This document shows positions 53,819 to 63,785 of a stretch of 64,000 nucleotides of DNA, one piece after another (the first letter of the stretch is position 1; the number at the start of each line of letters is the position of its first letter). The position numbers were made by a program, and so were the translations under genes. Source of the stretch: Erwinia sp. HDF1-3R. GTDB taxonomy: Bacteria > Pseudomonadota > Gammaproteobacteria > Enterobacterales > Enterobacteriaceae. The stretch lies in assembly GCF_039621855.1 (NCBI RefSeq), contig NZ_CP155071.1:620001-684000 (forward strand). The letters are read 5' to 3'. The notes beneath the pieces are model-generated. The model saw only the letters and a list, made by a program, of their open reading frames with translations, searched no databases and had not been told where the DNA came from.

Positions 53819-53828
53819 TTAAGCTCCT

Positions 53829-54419
53829 TTAAACGTCCTGCTGGGGAAAAAGCGTGTTATCGATTAAATCACACAGGCAATTTACGGTTAACATATGCAT
53901 TTCCTGGATCCTCGCGCTTCTGTGCGAGGGAATACGAATTTCTACATCCTGTGGCCCCAGTAACCCGGCCAGCTCGCCGCCGTCATAGCCGGTAAGCGCC
54001 ACTATTGTCATATCCCGCGTTACGGCGGCCTCTACGGCTTTCACAATATCACGGCCGTTGCCGCGCGTTGAAATAGCCAGCAGGATATCGCCAGTGTGGC
54101 CCAACGCCCGAACCTGCTTGGCGTAAACTTCATCGTGCAGACGATCGTTACCGATAGCCGTCAGCAGGATATTATCAGCACTGAGTGCAATCGCAGGCAG
54201 GCTTGGACGTTCGGTTTCAAAACGGTTAATCATGCTGGCGGCAAAGTGCTGGGCGTTTGCGCTTGAGGTGCCATTGCCGCAGCTCAAAATTTTGTTGCCA
54301 TTTAACAGCGACTGAACGATAGCCATAGCCGCGTGGGAGATCGCATCCGGCAGCGCTTCTGCTGCAGCAATCTGTGTTTGAATACTCTCGGTAAAACAGA
54401 CTTTTATTCTTTCCAGCAC
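53829..54419 (-). CDS. diaA: DnaA initiator-associating protein DiaA
   Basis: A SIS-domain tetramer that binds DnaA and promotes its assembly at oriC. Motifs include [20 protein letters not shown] and [13 protein letters not shown]. The GTG start at 54419 gives 196 residues, the E. coli length; an alternative GTG lies 9 bases upstream. Confidence 0.94.
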   Translation of the reverse strand: MLERIKVCFTESIQTQIAAAEALPDAISHAAMAIVQSLLNGNKILSCGNGTSSANAQHFAASMINRFETERPSLPAIALSADNILLTAIGNDRLHDEVYAKQVRALGHTGDILLAISTRGNGRDIVKAVEAAVTRDMTIVALTGYDGGELAGLLGPQDVEIRIPSHRSARIQEMHMLTVNCLCDLIDNTLFPQQDV

Positions 54420-54449
54420 TTCTTTCACCTGGCTCGTATTGGCGGACAG

Positions 54450-54842
54450 CTACGCTGCCGTAAATGCATTGGGCAACCACTCGACCTGTGTCCCGGTCAT
54501 CGCCACCACGTCAAAGCGGCAGTCAGTGGTATCGAGGCTGGCTCCATGCCCGCGTAGCCACAGCGCGGCAGTGCGCAGCAGCTTTTGCTGTTTGCTTCGC
54601 GTCACGCTTGCCGCTGCGCCGCCATACAGCGCGTTGCGACGGTAGCGTACTTCCACAAAAACCCACGTATGCGCATCCCGCATGATCAGGTCAATTTCCC
54701 CGCAGCGAAAGCGAACGTTGGCTGAAACAAACGTTAATCCTGCATTCTCCAGCAGGCGGCGGGCCTGTTGTTCAAAGCCCGCCCCTGTCTGCTGGCGACT
54801 CAGGATGCCGGAACGATTTGCCCCTGGCGATACTGGTTCCAT
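54450..54842 (-). CDS. yraN: YraN, UPF0102 endonuclease-fold protein
   Basis: A 130-residue protein of the UPF0102 family with a predicted restriction-endonuclease-like core: GEIDLIM, then VFVEVRYRR with the E-x-K-like pattern, and the conserved [19 protein letters not shown]. Function is unresolved; a DNA-repair/Holliday-type nuclease has been suggested. The start lies inside lpoA's 3' end (43-base overlap). Confidence 0.9.
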   Translation of the reverse strand: MEPVSPGANRSGILSRQQTGAGFEQQARRLLENAGLTFVSANVRFRCGEIDLIMRDAHTWVFVEVRYRRNALYGGAAASVTRSKQQKLLRTAALWLRGHGASLDTTDCRFDVVAMTGTQVEWLPNAFTAA

Positions 54843-56920
54843 ATCAACTTCCTGTTGATCACGCAGTCCTGTGACGCGTTCAGGCTACCGGTTTCTCCTT
54901 TGATCTGGAAGCCGGGCAGCTGACGCATCTCATTAAAATGGTTAGCCAGCGTCCAGGCATCAACGCCCATGGCATACAGGCGAACCAGCGAGTAGTCATT
55001 GTTAAATGTTTTCGCTGCCTGCTGCATTAGCGCCGGATTGCTGCCTGAAAGCAGCGGCGCGTCGCTAAACTGCACACCCTCCATTTCAAGACGATAGTCC
55101 GGACCGGCACCGGCCTGGTTGCTGCGTGAGCTGGCATAGAGCTGTACCATGCTGCGGCTGCTGGTGCGCATTGAAATCATCGGCTTGATCAGCGCCATCT
55201 CCCCCTGCGTCGCGACGATATACACCGAATCTACGCTGCCGCCGTCGGCAGAAGAGGGCGAAGTATCCTGCACCGGGGCAGGAATGGTCAGACCGGCAAT
55301 GGTCACGCCCTGCGGCTGCTGCGGCTGAGTCGTAATCGGCGTACCGCTCAGGCGCAGGCCTGCTCCGCTGTTAATACCCTGCTTCAGTTCTCCCGTTGAA
55401 CCAAACTGCTGTTGCAGAACGGTGTTCCCGCCCAGCTTCTGCCATTCAGTTGCGAAGGCTTTGCTTACGCGGTCACCCAGCGAGCTGCGTGGCACCATCA
55501 ATAGCGGAGCACGTTTGCCCTGGTCCCACATATGATGGGCGGCAGCGCGGGCTTCGTCTTCAGGAGAAAGCGCAAAGTAACAGAGATTCGGATGGTTCTG
55601 GACAGACTCAGGTTCGTTCAGGGCGAGAATGTTCAGTGGAGTCTGCACGTTAGCTAACTGCTCTACGTTGCTTTTCAGCAGCGGACCGACCACCAGCGTT
55701 GCGCCATCCTGCTGGGCTTTTGCCAGCACCTGGTCAATGGGCTGAGAACTGGTGTCGTAAACCTGAACCTGCGTCGCGCTGGAAGGCGGAGCGGTCTGTG
55801 CGGCAAGGCTGCTCTGCTGAGCAGGCTGGCCCTGAGCAGCAGCATTGTCTGCATTTCCGGCTGGCGTCTGAACCGACGCACCCGACGGGTTGGCGGCTGG
55901 CTGATTAGCCTGAGCGGCAGAAGTACTGACAGCAGCCTGATTGGCCGGCGCTGATGTACCTGCGGCTGTCTGTACGGCAGGGGTATTGGCTGGCGCAGAG
56001 GAGGCTGACGGTGCCGCTGGCTGCGCTGAGGATTGAGCAGGTGCCTGCGACTGCGACAGTACGCCATTTTTTGCGTCGTTAAAGCCGCGCTGAATGGCAT
56101 TAGCGAACACCTGTGCCTGCCCGCTCAGCGGCAGGAGCAGGGCGATTTTACCGGTAGACGACTGCTGGAAATTCTGCACCTGGCTCAGGGGCGATGGTAG
56201 CATTTTAGCCGCCGGGTTATAGGGGTAGCGCTTCTGCCAGTCGCTGATACCCGCTTTGAGCATATCCGGGTTGCTGCCGTTAGTCCGGTAGACGCTCAGC
56301 AGATCCAACCACCCCTGAAGGATATTTTCGTTAGCATTGATCACCATGTTGCTGAGCTGTTCAGGCGTGAGCTGTACCAGCGCCTGCCAGGTTGCATCAA
56401 TATTTTTTTGTCTGTCGGCATTTGTCAGCAGCGGCTCCTGCGCGATTAAGGCGCGCAGCAGATCCAGCGATGGATGCCCCTGGGCCGCGGCAATTTGCAG
56501 TTGGTAGTAGCGAACCTGCTGGTCTTTTGACAATGAGCCCGCGTCAATCTGCTTCAGCCGTGCGCTGGCGCCGTTGGCGTCCTGCTGGGTTATTTGCAGT
56601 TCTGCCTGAAGCAGCAGGCTCTCCTGACGCTGCTTATCGCTGAGCTTTTGCGGCAGCTGGCCAATCTGGTCCTTAGCCTGGGGCAGCTTCCCTTCTTTCA
56701 ACAACGCCCTGATTGCGAGTAATTGCCAGTCAACCTTGTTATCATCTGAGCTTTGCTGCATCTGCTGAAGGTAGTAGTCGGACGTGCCCTGGGCGCTGCC
56801 CTGCACGTTTGCCGTCGGTGATTGCGGCGCCTGACCGGTACATCCGGCAAAAATCAGGGCGGCCAGCAGAACAGGCATGCAGCGTCCTGCTTTGTTATGA
56901 ATGACTTTCGAAGGAAGCAT
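54800..56920 (-). CDS. lpoA: LpoA, outer-membrane activator of PBP1A
   Basis: An outer-membrane lipoprotein that reaches through the murein to activate PBP1A. Lipobox LIFAGC with Cys27, an N-terminal TPR-like domain (about 50-275), a long Ala/Gln/Ser/Pro low-complexity linker (about 285-400) and a C-terminal periplasmic-binding-protein-like domain. 706 residues; the linker is longer and more repetitive than in E. coli. Divergent from rsmI. Confidence 0.94.
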   Translation of the reverse strand: MLPSKVIHNKAGRCMPVLLAALIFAGCTGQAPQSPTANVQGSAQGTSDYYLQQMQQSSDDNKVDWQLLAIRALLKEGKLPQAKDQIGQLPQKLSDKQRQESLLLQAELQITQQDANGASARLKQIDAGSLSKDQQVRYYQLQIAAAQGHPSLDLLRALIAQEPLLTNADRQKNIDATWQALVQLTPEQLSNMVINANENILQGWLDLLSVYRTNGSNPDMLKAGISDWQKRYPYNPAAKMLPSPLSQVQNFQQSSTGKIALLLPLSGQAQVFANAIQRGFNDAKNGVLSQSQAPAQSSAQPAAPSASSAPANTPAVQTAAGTSAPANQAAVSTSAAQANQPAANPSGASVQTPAGNADNAAAQGQPAQQSSLAAQTAPPSSATQVQVYDTSSQPIDQVLAKAQQDGATLVVGPLLKSNVEQLANVQTPLNILALNEPESVQNHPNLCYFALSPEDEARAAAHHMWDQGKRAPLLMVPRSSLGDRVSKAFATEWQKLGGNTVLQQQFGSTGELKQGINSGAGLRLSGTPITTQPQQPQGVTIAGLTIPAPVQDTSPSSADGGSVDSVYIVATQGEMALIKPMISMRTSSRSMVQLYASSRSNQAGAGPDYRLEMEGVQFSDAPLLSGSNPALMQQAAKTFNNDYSLVRLYAMGVDAWTLANHFNEMRQLPGFQIKGETGSLNASQDCVINRKLIWNQYRQGQIVPAS

Positions 56921-56982
56921 ACTGTATCCAGTGATGTTTTTTTCAAGATGCTCAATATTAAATCGGCAATTCGGATCTCACA

Positions 56983-57846
56983 ATGAAACAACACGATCGG
57001 GCAGATATTTCTGCCAGCACGCTCTATATTGTTCCCACACCGATCGGTAACCTGGGTGACATTACCCAGCGTGCCCTGATGGTACTCGCGGGCGTCGATC
57101 TGATCGCAGCGGAAGATACACGTCATACCGGGCTGTTGCTACAACATTTCGCCATCAATGCGCGCCTGTTCGCATTGCACGATCATAATGAACAGCACAA
57201 AGCAGAATCGCTGCTGGCTAAGCTGCGGGAAGGGCAGAGCATTGCGCTGGTTTCCGACGCGGGTACGCCACTCATCAACGATCCGGGTTATCACCTGGTT
57301 CGCCTGTGCCGTGAAGCAGGCATTCGTGTTGTACCCCTGCCGGGTGCCTGCGCAGCCATTACAGCATTAAGCGCGGCCGGACTTCCGTCCGATCGATTCT
57401 GTTACGAGGGGTTTCTGCCCGCCAAAAGCAAAGGGCGCTGCGATACGCTTCGTGCTCTTGAGCAGGAGCCGCGCACGCTGATTTTTTACGAATCCACCCA
57501 CCGCCTGCTGGAGAGTCTACAGGATATGGTGACGGTATGGGGAATGGATCGCTATGTGGTGCTGGCCCGTGAAATTACTAAAACATGGGAAAGCATTCAC
57601 GGCGCGCCGGTAGGAGAACTGCTGGCGTGGGTGCGCGAGGATGAGAACCGGCGTAAGGGCGAGATGGTGCTGATCGTGGAAGGTTTTCACGCTGAAGAGG
57701 ATGCGCTACCGCCTGAAGCGCTCCGCACGCTGGGCCTGCTGCAAAAAGAGCTGCCGCTGAAAAAAGCCGCGCAGCTGACCGCCGAAATTCACGGTGTTAA
57801 AAAGAATGCGCTCTATAAGTACGCACTGGATCAGCAAGAGGGGTGA
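56983..57846 (+). CDS. rsmI: 16S rRNA 2'-O-ribose C1402 methyltransferase RsmI
   Basis: Methylates the 2'-O of C1402 in the ribosomal P-site. A 287-residue tetrapyrrole-methylase-fold protein with [40 protein letters not shown] and [12 protein letters not shown]. The stop codon is embedded in the -35 element of rnpB. Confidence 0.96.
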   Translation: MKQHDRADISASTLYIVPTPIGNLGDITQRALMVLAGVDLIAAEDTRHTGLLLQHFAINARLFALHDHNEQHKAESLLAKLREGQSIALVSDAGTPLINDPGYHLVRLCREAGIRVVPLPGACAAITALSAAGLPSDRFCYEGFLPAKSKGRCDTLRALEQEPRTLIFYESTHRLLESLQDMVTVWGMDRYVVLAREITKTWESIHGAPVGELLAWVREDENRRKGEMVLIVEGFHAEEDALPPEALRTLGLLQKELPLKKAAQLTAEIHGVKKNALYKYALDQQEG

Positions 57847-57871
57847 CAAACCGCGCCGAATGCCCTATTAT
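57843..57871 (+). promoter_or_regulatory. Sigma-70 promoter of rnpB
   Basis: GTGACA (57843-57848) and TATTAT (57866-57871) are spaced by 17 bases, 7 bases before the mature RNase P RNA start. The -35 element includes the rsmI stop codon. Confidence 0.8.
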
Positions 57872-57878
57872 CCGCGCC

Positions 57879-58306
<428 letters not shown>

Positions 58307-58334
58307 CATTCAGAAACAAGGCGCTGGTGTATCC

Positions 58335-58376
58335 CCGTCGCTCACATTAAATGTGAGGCTGGTAACGGGATGCATC
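58335..58376 (+). terminator. Hairpin downstream of rnpB
   Basis: CTCACATT/AATGTGAG forms a tight stem nested within CCCGT...ACGGG. No T-run follows directly (TCTTTT occurs about 8 bases later), so its role as rnpB terminator is uncertain. Confidence 0.4.
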
Positions 58377-58395
58377 AGCGGCTGTCTTTTAATTC

Positions 58396-58547
58396 CGCAC
58401 ATCGCTTTACGTTAGCCACTTCGACTTAAGACAGCCACCTCGACTTGCGATAGCCACTTCCGCTTACGTTAGCCACCTCGACTTGCGATAGCCACTTCCG
58501 CTTACGTTAGCCACCCCGGCTTGCGATAGCCACATCGGCTGGCACTC
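58396..58547. repeat. Eight head-to-tail 19-bp repeats downstream of rnpB
   Basis: Eight contiguous 19-bp units of the type GCCACcTCGaCTTgCGaTA without spacers. Ends alternate between GCGATA and ACGTTA types, so units at 58434-58471 and 58472-58509 form two identical 38-bp dimers. Unit divergence rises toward both ends. Confidence 0.9.
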
Positions 58548-58552
58548 GGGGC

Positions 58553-58710
58553 ATCACGCTTTACCCTCCAACGCTCCACACGTTCAATACGCTTTATTCA
58601 CTCGGGTTTTGCTCCCTACGCTTTGGCAAAGCCATTGAGAAAGTAACGGATAGCGTAGGCGGGGACTGGAAGAGCAGTCAACGCTGTGGATGGCTGGAGC
58701 GGGGGTGATT
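58553..58710. repeat. Imperfect long inverted repeat between rnpB and the cold-shock gene
   Basis: The left arm (58553-58584: ATCAC, CTCCA, TCCACA, CGTT in order) is mirrored by the right arm (58679-58710), with an inner CCTACGCT/AGCGTAGG stem (58615-58622 with 58652-58659). No open frame fits. It may fold as one long structured RNA or be a small non-autonomous element. Confidence 0.55.
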
Positions 58711-58761
58711 CAGGCGTCAGTTATGACAAATGCAGGGGAGGCGATCTTTTACTCAAATTTC

Positions 58762-58796
58762 AGGCAAAAAAAAACCGCACAGGGCGGTTTTTTTAT
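58762..58796. terminator. Bidirectional terminator downstream of the cold-shock gene
   Basis: CCGC/GCGG stem (58775-58778 with 58784-58787) inside nine A and seven T forms an A/T-extended hairpin. On the minus strand it ends the csp transcript. Confidence 0.85.
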
Positions 58797-58862
58797 CACT
58801 AAATTTCAACTGCTCAGGCAAATGCCGTCATCGCTATCGTAATTTTTAGTGTGTTTCGCGAA

Positions 58863-59075
58863 TTATAACGCGACAACGTTTACAGCTGATGGACCTTTAG
58901 CGCCGTTCTCGATAGAGAACTCAACTTTCTGGCCTTCATCTAAGGTTTTGAAATCGCTGCTCTGGATTGCAGAGAAATGTACGAATACATCTTTGCTGCC
59001 ATCTTCTGGAGAGATGAAGCCGAAACCTTTATCAGCGTTAAACCATTTTACTAAACCAGTCATTTTGTTAGACAT
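58863..59075 (-). CDS. CspA-family cold-shock protein
   Basis: A 70-residue OB-fold RNA chaperone. Both RNA-binding motifs are exact: RNP1 KGFGFI and RNP2 [26 protein letters not shown] is typical of the cold-inducible CspA/CspB/CspG branch rather than CspC/CspE. I cannot choose between the E. coli paralogues, so no symbol is given. The long leader supports cold induction. Confidence 0.95.
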   Translation of the reverse strand: MSNKMTGLVKWFNADKGFGFISPEDGSKDVFVHFSAIQSSDFKTLDEGQKVEFSIENGAKGPSAVNVVAL

Positions 59076-59249
59076 AGATATTTCCTATCATTTTTTGAGC
59101 CACTTACTGTGGCGAAGATGGTCTGCTTAGCAGAATTAAACTTATTGGGCACTTAGGAGGAGGCTCACGATGAAGGGTATCTAAGATAACACTTGAACTG
59201 AGGACTGCTTTACTAAAACTGCTTTCATAAGGTCTGTGTACCAAACCGA
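59076..59249 (-). promoter_or_regulatory. cspA-type thermosensor 5' leader with cold box
   Basis: A 174-base leader whose start (CGGTTTGG...ACAGACC...AAAGCAG...AGTAA) and middle (TTCAAGTGTTATCTTAGAT) match the E. coli cspA leader, including the cold-box region. That RNA refolds on cooling to expose the ribosome site. The match is recalled, not computed. Confidence 0.8.
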
Positions 59250-59256
59250 TGACCAG

Positions 59257-59286
59257 ATACTAGCCCCAATCGGGTTGATTAAGCAA
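59257..59286 (-). promoter_or_regulatory. Candidate promoter of the cold-shock gene
   Basis: On the minus strand TTGCTT (59281-59286) and TAGTAT (59257-59262) are 18 bases apart and place transcription start near 59249, where the cspA-like leader begins. Confidence 0.55.
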
Positions 59287-59408
59287 GGGTTAATTTTTTT
59301 TATTTTTCGAGCGGGAAAGCACGTAACGGAAGGTTGCTATAAAGGTAGCTATAAAGGGAGGAAAACGATCGGGTCGCGCAACGGCCGGGTCAGGTACGCC
59401 ACAATGAT

Positions 59409-59439
59409 AAAAGCCCTGACAGAAACGGTCAGGGCTTTT
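59409..59439. terminator. Strong terminator-like hairpin without an assigned gene
   Basis: A 12-bp stem AAAAGCCCTGAC/GTCAGGGCTTTT (59409-59420 with 59428-59439) with a 7-nt loop is usable in both directions. On the plus strand it could end a small RNA starting near the csp promoter. Confidence 0.7.
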
Positions 59440-60093
59440 AAGGTACTACAGAATCAAACTTTAACATTAATGGGCTTAATTACGTTTTTACTGCTATTGG
59501 TACTACTCTAAATGCACATGTTTATTAAAGATAATATTAGGGATTAAGAAATCCAGTGGAACCTCCCATATATTTACCGGTTAATAATAGCCTGCTAACC
59601 TTTTGAACCATGAGTCACGGCAGGTTAAACAAGTACACTCCCCTCGCGATATAGACTCTTTGATGCGTGGCTTTACTTTCATTGCAAAACAGGTAACGAT
59701 AAAACACTGTTAGCAAAGATATTTACTTTTTAAATCATAGCCTTACATCATCGCGCTTATTTACACCCGTTGCGATTGGTGATGCTCACTGCATGGCCTG
59801 AAAGCATTGTCCTGTGAATGAAAAAAATATTCACAGCGACTAACCCATACAACAAACTTCGTGGCCTTTATCGCAATATATTAAAAAATCCAACTTATTA
59901 ACTCTTTCAACTTAACGGGCGAAAACTTCTCTCGTGCCGTTGAAATCCACTTTACGCATTATAAAATAAGAGTCAATACTGTTTTTAATGCCATGTGAAT
60001 ATTATCAGTATCGCGGTGATGACGATATGCCACAATATAAGGTGCGTGATTATTCACAATTGAATTTTGCAAGCGGATGACGAAGATGCGCCC

Positions 60094-60128
60094 GCCAGAC
60101 GCCAGACGCCAGACGCCAGACGCCAGAC
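60094..60128. repeat. Five perfect 7-bp tandem repeats (GCCAGAC)
   Basis: GCCAGAC occurs five times in a row, followed by a degenerate sixth (GCACGCCAG). It lies about 170 bases upstream of the UPF0149 gene start. Confidence 0.95.
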
Positions 60129-60298
60129 GCACGCCAGTGGGCTAACCAGTTGGTATGGCACAGTCAGTCGTCGGCACGGTATCCAGCCAGCCAGCGGGCA
60201 CTGTCGCCAGCATCTGTGTTGAACCCCTGGGTTTTTCATTTTTAAACGCGCTAAGATATAGCTTGATGATTTTGCTACATGCCACAGGAGACCGCAGC

Positions 60299-60874
60299 AT
60301 GGAAAACGGACCGCTCTCAGAAGACGATCTGGAATGGCTGGATGATATCCTGCTTAAGTATGGCAATGATGCCTCTGTATTGGACGTCTCTGAACTGGAC
60401 GGCATGACGACGGCCCTTCTTTCCGGCCCTGATGTCATCATGCCTTCCCAATGGATGCCAATGATATGGGGCGGTAAGGAACACCTTCCCGAGTGGGCGT
60501 CTGAACAGGAGTTCACGCGCTTTACCGAGCTAACTTTTCAGCATATGAACGACATTGGAGAGCGGCTGCGCCATGCGCCCGAGCAGTTCGATCCCCTGTT
60601 TGGCTTCAATGAAATTGAGGGGAAGGAGTATCTCGTTGTGGAGGAGTGGTGTATCGGCTATCTGCGTGGAGTCGCGCTGGGTGACTGGTCCGCACTGCCT
60701 GAAAGCCTGCAACCCGCGCTGGACGCCATTGCCCTGCACGGTGAGGACGATAATCTTTCGGTACTGGAGCAGATGACGCAGGAGGCGTATGACCACAGTC
60801 AGGCTGCCATCGGTCCCGCTGCGCTTCGTCTTTTTCAATACTGGTTTGCACAGCGAACGGACACATTACACTAA
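60299..60874 (+). CDS. UPF0149/YecA-family protein without SEC-C tail
   Basis: A 191-residue protein with the YecA/YgfB N-terminal alpha-helical domain (LSEDDLEWLDDILLKYGND, ELDGMTTALLSGPDVIMPSQWMP, EWCIGYLRGVALGDW). E. coli YecA ends in a zinc-binding SEC-C motif; none is present here. CAGGAG eight bases before the ATG at 60299 fixes the start; the frame is open further upstream through the 7-bp repeats. Function unknown. Confidence 0.8.
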   Translation: MENGPLSEDDLEWLDDILLKYGNDASVLDVSELDGMTTALLSGPDVIMPSQWMPMIWGGKEHLPEWASEQEFTRFTELTFQHMNDIGERLRHAPEQFDPLFGFNEIEGKEYLVVEEWCIGYLRGVALGDWSALPESLQPALDAIALHGEDDNLSVLEQMTQEAYDHSQAAIGPAALRLFQYWFAQRTDTLH

Positions 60875-60878
60875 CCTG

Positions 60879-60923
60879 TTCCGTTCCGTTCCGTTCCGTT
60901 CCGTTCCGTTTCGTTCCGTTCCG
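60879..60923. repeat. Nine 5-bp tandem repeats (TTCCG)
   Basis: TTCCG is repeated nine times (one unit reads TTTCG), starting 5 bases after the UPF0149 stop, and is followed by the hairpin CCGGGC/GCCCGG (60921-60937). Confidence 0.95.
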
Positions 60924-60938
60924 GGCCCTGTGCCCGGT

Positions 60939-61643
60939 TCAGACCGGCAGATCAATGACCAGCGCCCGCAGCGGCGTGGCGGCGGTAAGCGTCACGCTCC
61001 CTTCCTGATGTATAAAGGCACCATCGCCACAAACCAGGTCTTCTCTGGCCCGCGAGCCCGTATCGGCATGCAGCGCGCCGTGAATGGACTGCAAATAGGC
61101 GCGGGGACCATTAAGCCGGACGGTGTGCGTTTCACCCGGTGCCAGATCCAGATGATGTATCCAGATCTGCTGACGAAGCTGAAGACTGCCCTCAGCGCCG
61201 TCCGGTGAGGCAAGCAGCTGCGTGCAGTCACCGTCGGAGAGGCTTAGGCGCTGAATCGGCGAGATCTCCCGGGACGGGCAGGCATCCAGCCAGAGCTGCA
61301 TGCGCGTCAGCGCCGCCTCTTTACTGACGTTATGTTCGCTGTAGCTGATATGAGGCTGGGTCGCGAGCAGTAAGGCTTCCCCCGCTCGCGCGCGATGATG
61401 ATTCCCCTCGCTATCACGATATTCCGCTTCACCCTGTAGGATCAGGTTTAAAACATCGACTTTCGGATAGGTTCTGGGCTGAAAAGCGGCCCCGGGCGTC
61501 AGCACCTCCTGATTAAGCACGCGTAGCGATGCGTATCCCAGCAGATCAGGATCGAAGTAGTGACCAAAAGAAAAGCTGTAGCGCGCCTGTAGCCAACCGT
61601 AATCTGCTTTGCCACAGGCTTTCGCTATGCGACGGGTAATCAT
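60939..61643 (-). CDS. yhaK: Pirin-family protein YhaK
   Basis: A 234-residue bicupin of the pirin family, very close to E. coli YhaK (TFSFGHYFD-like SFSFGHYFDPDLLGY, VLNQEVLTPG, FQPRTYPKVDVLNLI). E. coli YhaK is a cytosolic redox-reactive protein without the full pirin metal site. Divergent from its LysR neighbour yhaJ. Confidence 0.94.
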   Translation of the reverse strand: MITRRIAKACGKADYGWLQARYSFSFGHYFDPDLLGYASLRVLNQEVLTPGAAFQPRTYPKVDVLNLILQGEAEYRDSEGNHHRARAGEALLLATQPHISYSEHNVSKEAALTRMQLWLDACPSREISPIQRLSLSDGDCTQLLASPDGAEGSLQLRQQIWIHHLDLAPGETHTVRLNGPRAYLQSIHGALHADTGSRAREDLVCGDGAFIHQEGSVTLTAATPLRALVIDLPV

Positions 61644-61764
61644 GTGACTCTCCTCAACAGTCGGTCTGCTGCCCCGACAATGCTGCTATGGTAAGTTTCT
61701 GGACGCCGGATTGTTAGCCAGTTAATCTGCTTACTACATTCAAAATTCCTGACAGAGAATTGAG

Positions 61765-62667
61765 ATGGCTAAAGATCGCGCTCTGACGCTGGAAGCGTTA
61801 CGAGTCATGGATGCTATCGATCGCCGGGGCAGTTTTGCGGCGGCGGCGGATGAGCTGGGCCGGGTGCCTTCTGCGCTCAGCTACACCATGCAAAAGCTGG
61901 AGGAGGAGCTGGACGTGGTGCTGTTTGACCGCTCCGGACACCGCACAAAATTCACCAACGTTGGCCGCATGCTGCTGGAACGAGGGCGGGTCTTGCTGGA
62001 GGCGGCCGATAAGCTTACCACCGATGCAGAGGCGCTGGCGCGGGGGTGGGAAACGCATCTGACTATTGTCAATGAGGCGCTGGTTCCCTGTGAATCGCTC
62101 TTTCCCCTGATCGATAAGCTCGCCGCGAAAGCGAATACCCAAATATCGCTGATAACAGAAGTGCTGGCGGGGGCCTGGGAGCGGCTGGAGCAGGGCAGGG
62201 CAGACATCGTCATCGCGCCGGATATGCACTTTCGTGCCTCGTCGGAAATTAATACCCGCAAACTGTACAGCATGATTAGCGTGATTGTTGCCAGTCCCGA
62301 GCACCCTATTCATGACGAGCCTGAACCGCTCTCTGAGGTGACGCGGGTGAAGTATCGCGGTATCGCGGTGGCGGATACTGCCCGCGAGCGTCCGGTGCTC
62401 ACCGTACAGCTGCTGGACAAGCAGCAGCGGCTGACCGTCAGCTCAATTGCGGATAAACACCGGGCGCTGCTGGCCGGGCTGGGCGTGGCTTCAATGCCCT
62501 ATCCCCTGGTGGAAAAGGATATTGCCGAAGGACGCCTGCGGGTGGTCAGCCCGGAATATACCCGGGAGGTGGACATTATTATGGCATGGCGTCGCGACAG
62601 CATGGGCGAAGCGAAAGCCTGGTGCCTGCGGGAAATCCCTAAGCTACTGGCGAAGCGGCAGGGATAA
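61765..62667 (+). CDS. yhaJ: LysR-type regulator YhaJ
   Basis: A 300-residue LTTR: N-terminal winged HTH (ALRVMDAIDRRGSFAAAADELGRVPSALSYTMQ) and a C-terminal effector domain. E. coli YhaJ activates yqjF and yhaK and responds to aromatic degradation products of nitro-explosives. Here it lies between yhaK and yqjG/yqjF, so the regulatory set is kept together. Confidence 0.95.
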   Translation: MAKDRALTLEALRVMDAIDRRGSFAAAADELGRVPSALSYTMQKLEEELDVVLFDRSGHRTKFTNVGRMLLERGRVLLEAADKLTTDAEALARGWETHLTIVNEALVPCESLFPLIDKLAAKANTQISLITEVLAGAWERLEQGRADIVIAPDMHFRASSEINTRKLYSMISVIVASPEHPIHDEPEPLSEVTRVKYRGIAVADTARERPVLTVQLLDKQQRLTVSSIADKHRALLAGLGVASMPYPLVEKDIAEGRLRVVSPEYTREVDIIMAWRRDSMGEAKAWCLREIPKLLAKRQG

Positions 62668-62696
62668 CTGGTCTGGGGAGCTGCGCATGTTAGCGA

Positions 62697-63683
62697 TTAA
62701 CGAAAGCGCTCATCACGTCCGTGCGGTTCATCCCAGTCAAAGGCCGGCCCCAGTGAAATGATCCCGCTGGGGTTGATGGTCTTGTGGCTGCAATAGTAAT
62801 GATGACGAATGTGCGCCAGGTCTACCGTCTCGTCCAGGCCGGGCATCTGATAGATCTCACGCAGGAACCCATTCAGATTCAGATAGTCGCTGATGCGATA
62901 CTTATCGCATTTGAAGTGAGTAACGTAAACGGGATCGAAGCGCACCAGGGTGGTCCACAGGCGCAGATCGGCCTCGGTCAGGCGGTCGCCCGTCAGATAA
63001 CGGTGCTGCCCCAGCATCTGTTCAAGCCTCTCGAGGGAATTAAACAGAGCCGTTACGGCTTCGTCATAGGCGTCCTGCGTGGTGGCGAAGCCAGATTTAT
63101 AAACGCCATTATTGACCGTGTCGTAAATCCAGCCGTTAACCTGGTTAATTTTATCCCGCAGATCCGCTGGATAATAGTCTCCCGCCCGTGCGCCAGCGGC
63201 GTCAAAAGCGCTGTTTAACATCCGCAGAATATCGGCTGACTCATTGCTGACCAGGGTGTTTTGCTGTTTGTCCCACAGAACCGGGACGGTGACTCGTCCG
63301 GTGTAGGATTGATCGGCCTGGAGATAAAGCTGGTAGAGATAGTCGTGCTGGTAAAGATCATCGCCCGTGGCACCCGGAAAGGACTTATCAAAGGTCCAGC
63401 CGTTCTCCAGCATCAGAGGGTGAACAACAGAGACGGAAATCAGCGACTCCAGGCCTTTCAGCTTACGCATAATCAGGGTGCGGTGCGCCCAGGGGCAGGC
63501 AAGGGAAACATAGAGATGATAGCGGCCCGCTTCGGCGCGAAATCCTCCCTTCCCGGTTGGCCCGGCGTCACCGCTGGCGGTCACCCAGTTGCGAAAGGCA
63601 GACTCAGAGCGGCGAAAACGACCGCCTGTGGATGCCGTGTCATACCAGTTATCGTGCCAGACGCCATCTATCAGTTGGCCCAT
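62697..63683 (-). CDS. yqjG: Glutathionyl-hydroquinone reductase YqjG
   Basis: Xi-class GST that reduces glutathionyl-hydroquinones. The catalytic Cys is in SLACPWAHRTLIMRK; 328 residues, as in E. coli, with C-terminal KTINPSGIISLGP. Convergent with yhaJ and adjacent to the DoxX gene. Confidence 0.96.
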   Translation of the reverse strand: MGQLIDGVWHDNWYDTASTGGRFRRSESAFRNWVTASGDAGPTGKGGFRAEAGRYHLYVSLACPWAHRTLIMRKLKGLESLISVSVVHPLMLENGWTFDKSFPGATGDDLYQHDYLYQLYLQADQSYTGRVTVPVLWDKQQNTLVSNESADILRMLNSAFDAAGARAGDYYPADLRDKINQVNGWIYDTVNNGVYKSGFATTQDAYDEAVTALFNSLERLEQMLGQHRYLTGDRLTEADLRLWTTLVRFDPVYVTHFKCDKYRISDYLNLNGFLREIYQMPGLDETVDLAHIRHHYYCSHKTINPSGIISLGPAFDWDEPHGRDERFR

Positions 63684-63785
63684 TGTGTCATCCCCCTTGC
63701 TGTAAATGCCTAAGAGTATAGCGCCTTACTGCGTGTCGGATCGTTATCTGCCCCTGCACTCGGGCGTCAGAGGCAGACAACGTTT

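Larger units (their letters stand above)
59250..60298. other. Large AT-rich intergenic region
   Basis: About 1 kb with no confident gene, clearly richer in A/T than its surroundings. It contains a strong hairpin at 59409-59439, a CTGTGAAT/ATTCACAG stem near 59811-59840 and the 7-bp repeat at 60094-60128. A 35-codon frame (59404-59511) would give a short hydrophobic peptide, but it lacks a ribosome site and contains the hairpin. Confidence 0.65.

Noticed and set aside
58396..58547. Short regular repeats that could suggest a CRISPR array
   Set aside because: Units are directly contiguous with no unique spacers, only 19 bp long, and no cas gene is in the window.
58307..58760. Retron-like or tRNA-like RNA downstream of rnpB
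   Set aside because: No reverse transcriptase gene is in the window and no cloverleaf with a CCA end or T-loop can be drawn; only repeats and an inverted repeat are seen.
59404..59511. 35-codon small membrane protein
   Set aside because: No Shine-Dalgarno, and the first codons form the stem of a strong terminator-like hairpin; listed only as an option in a finding.
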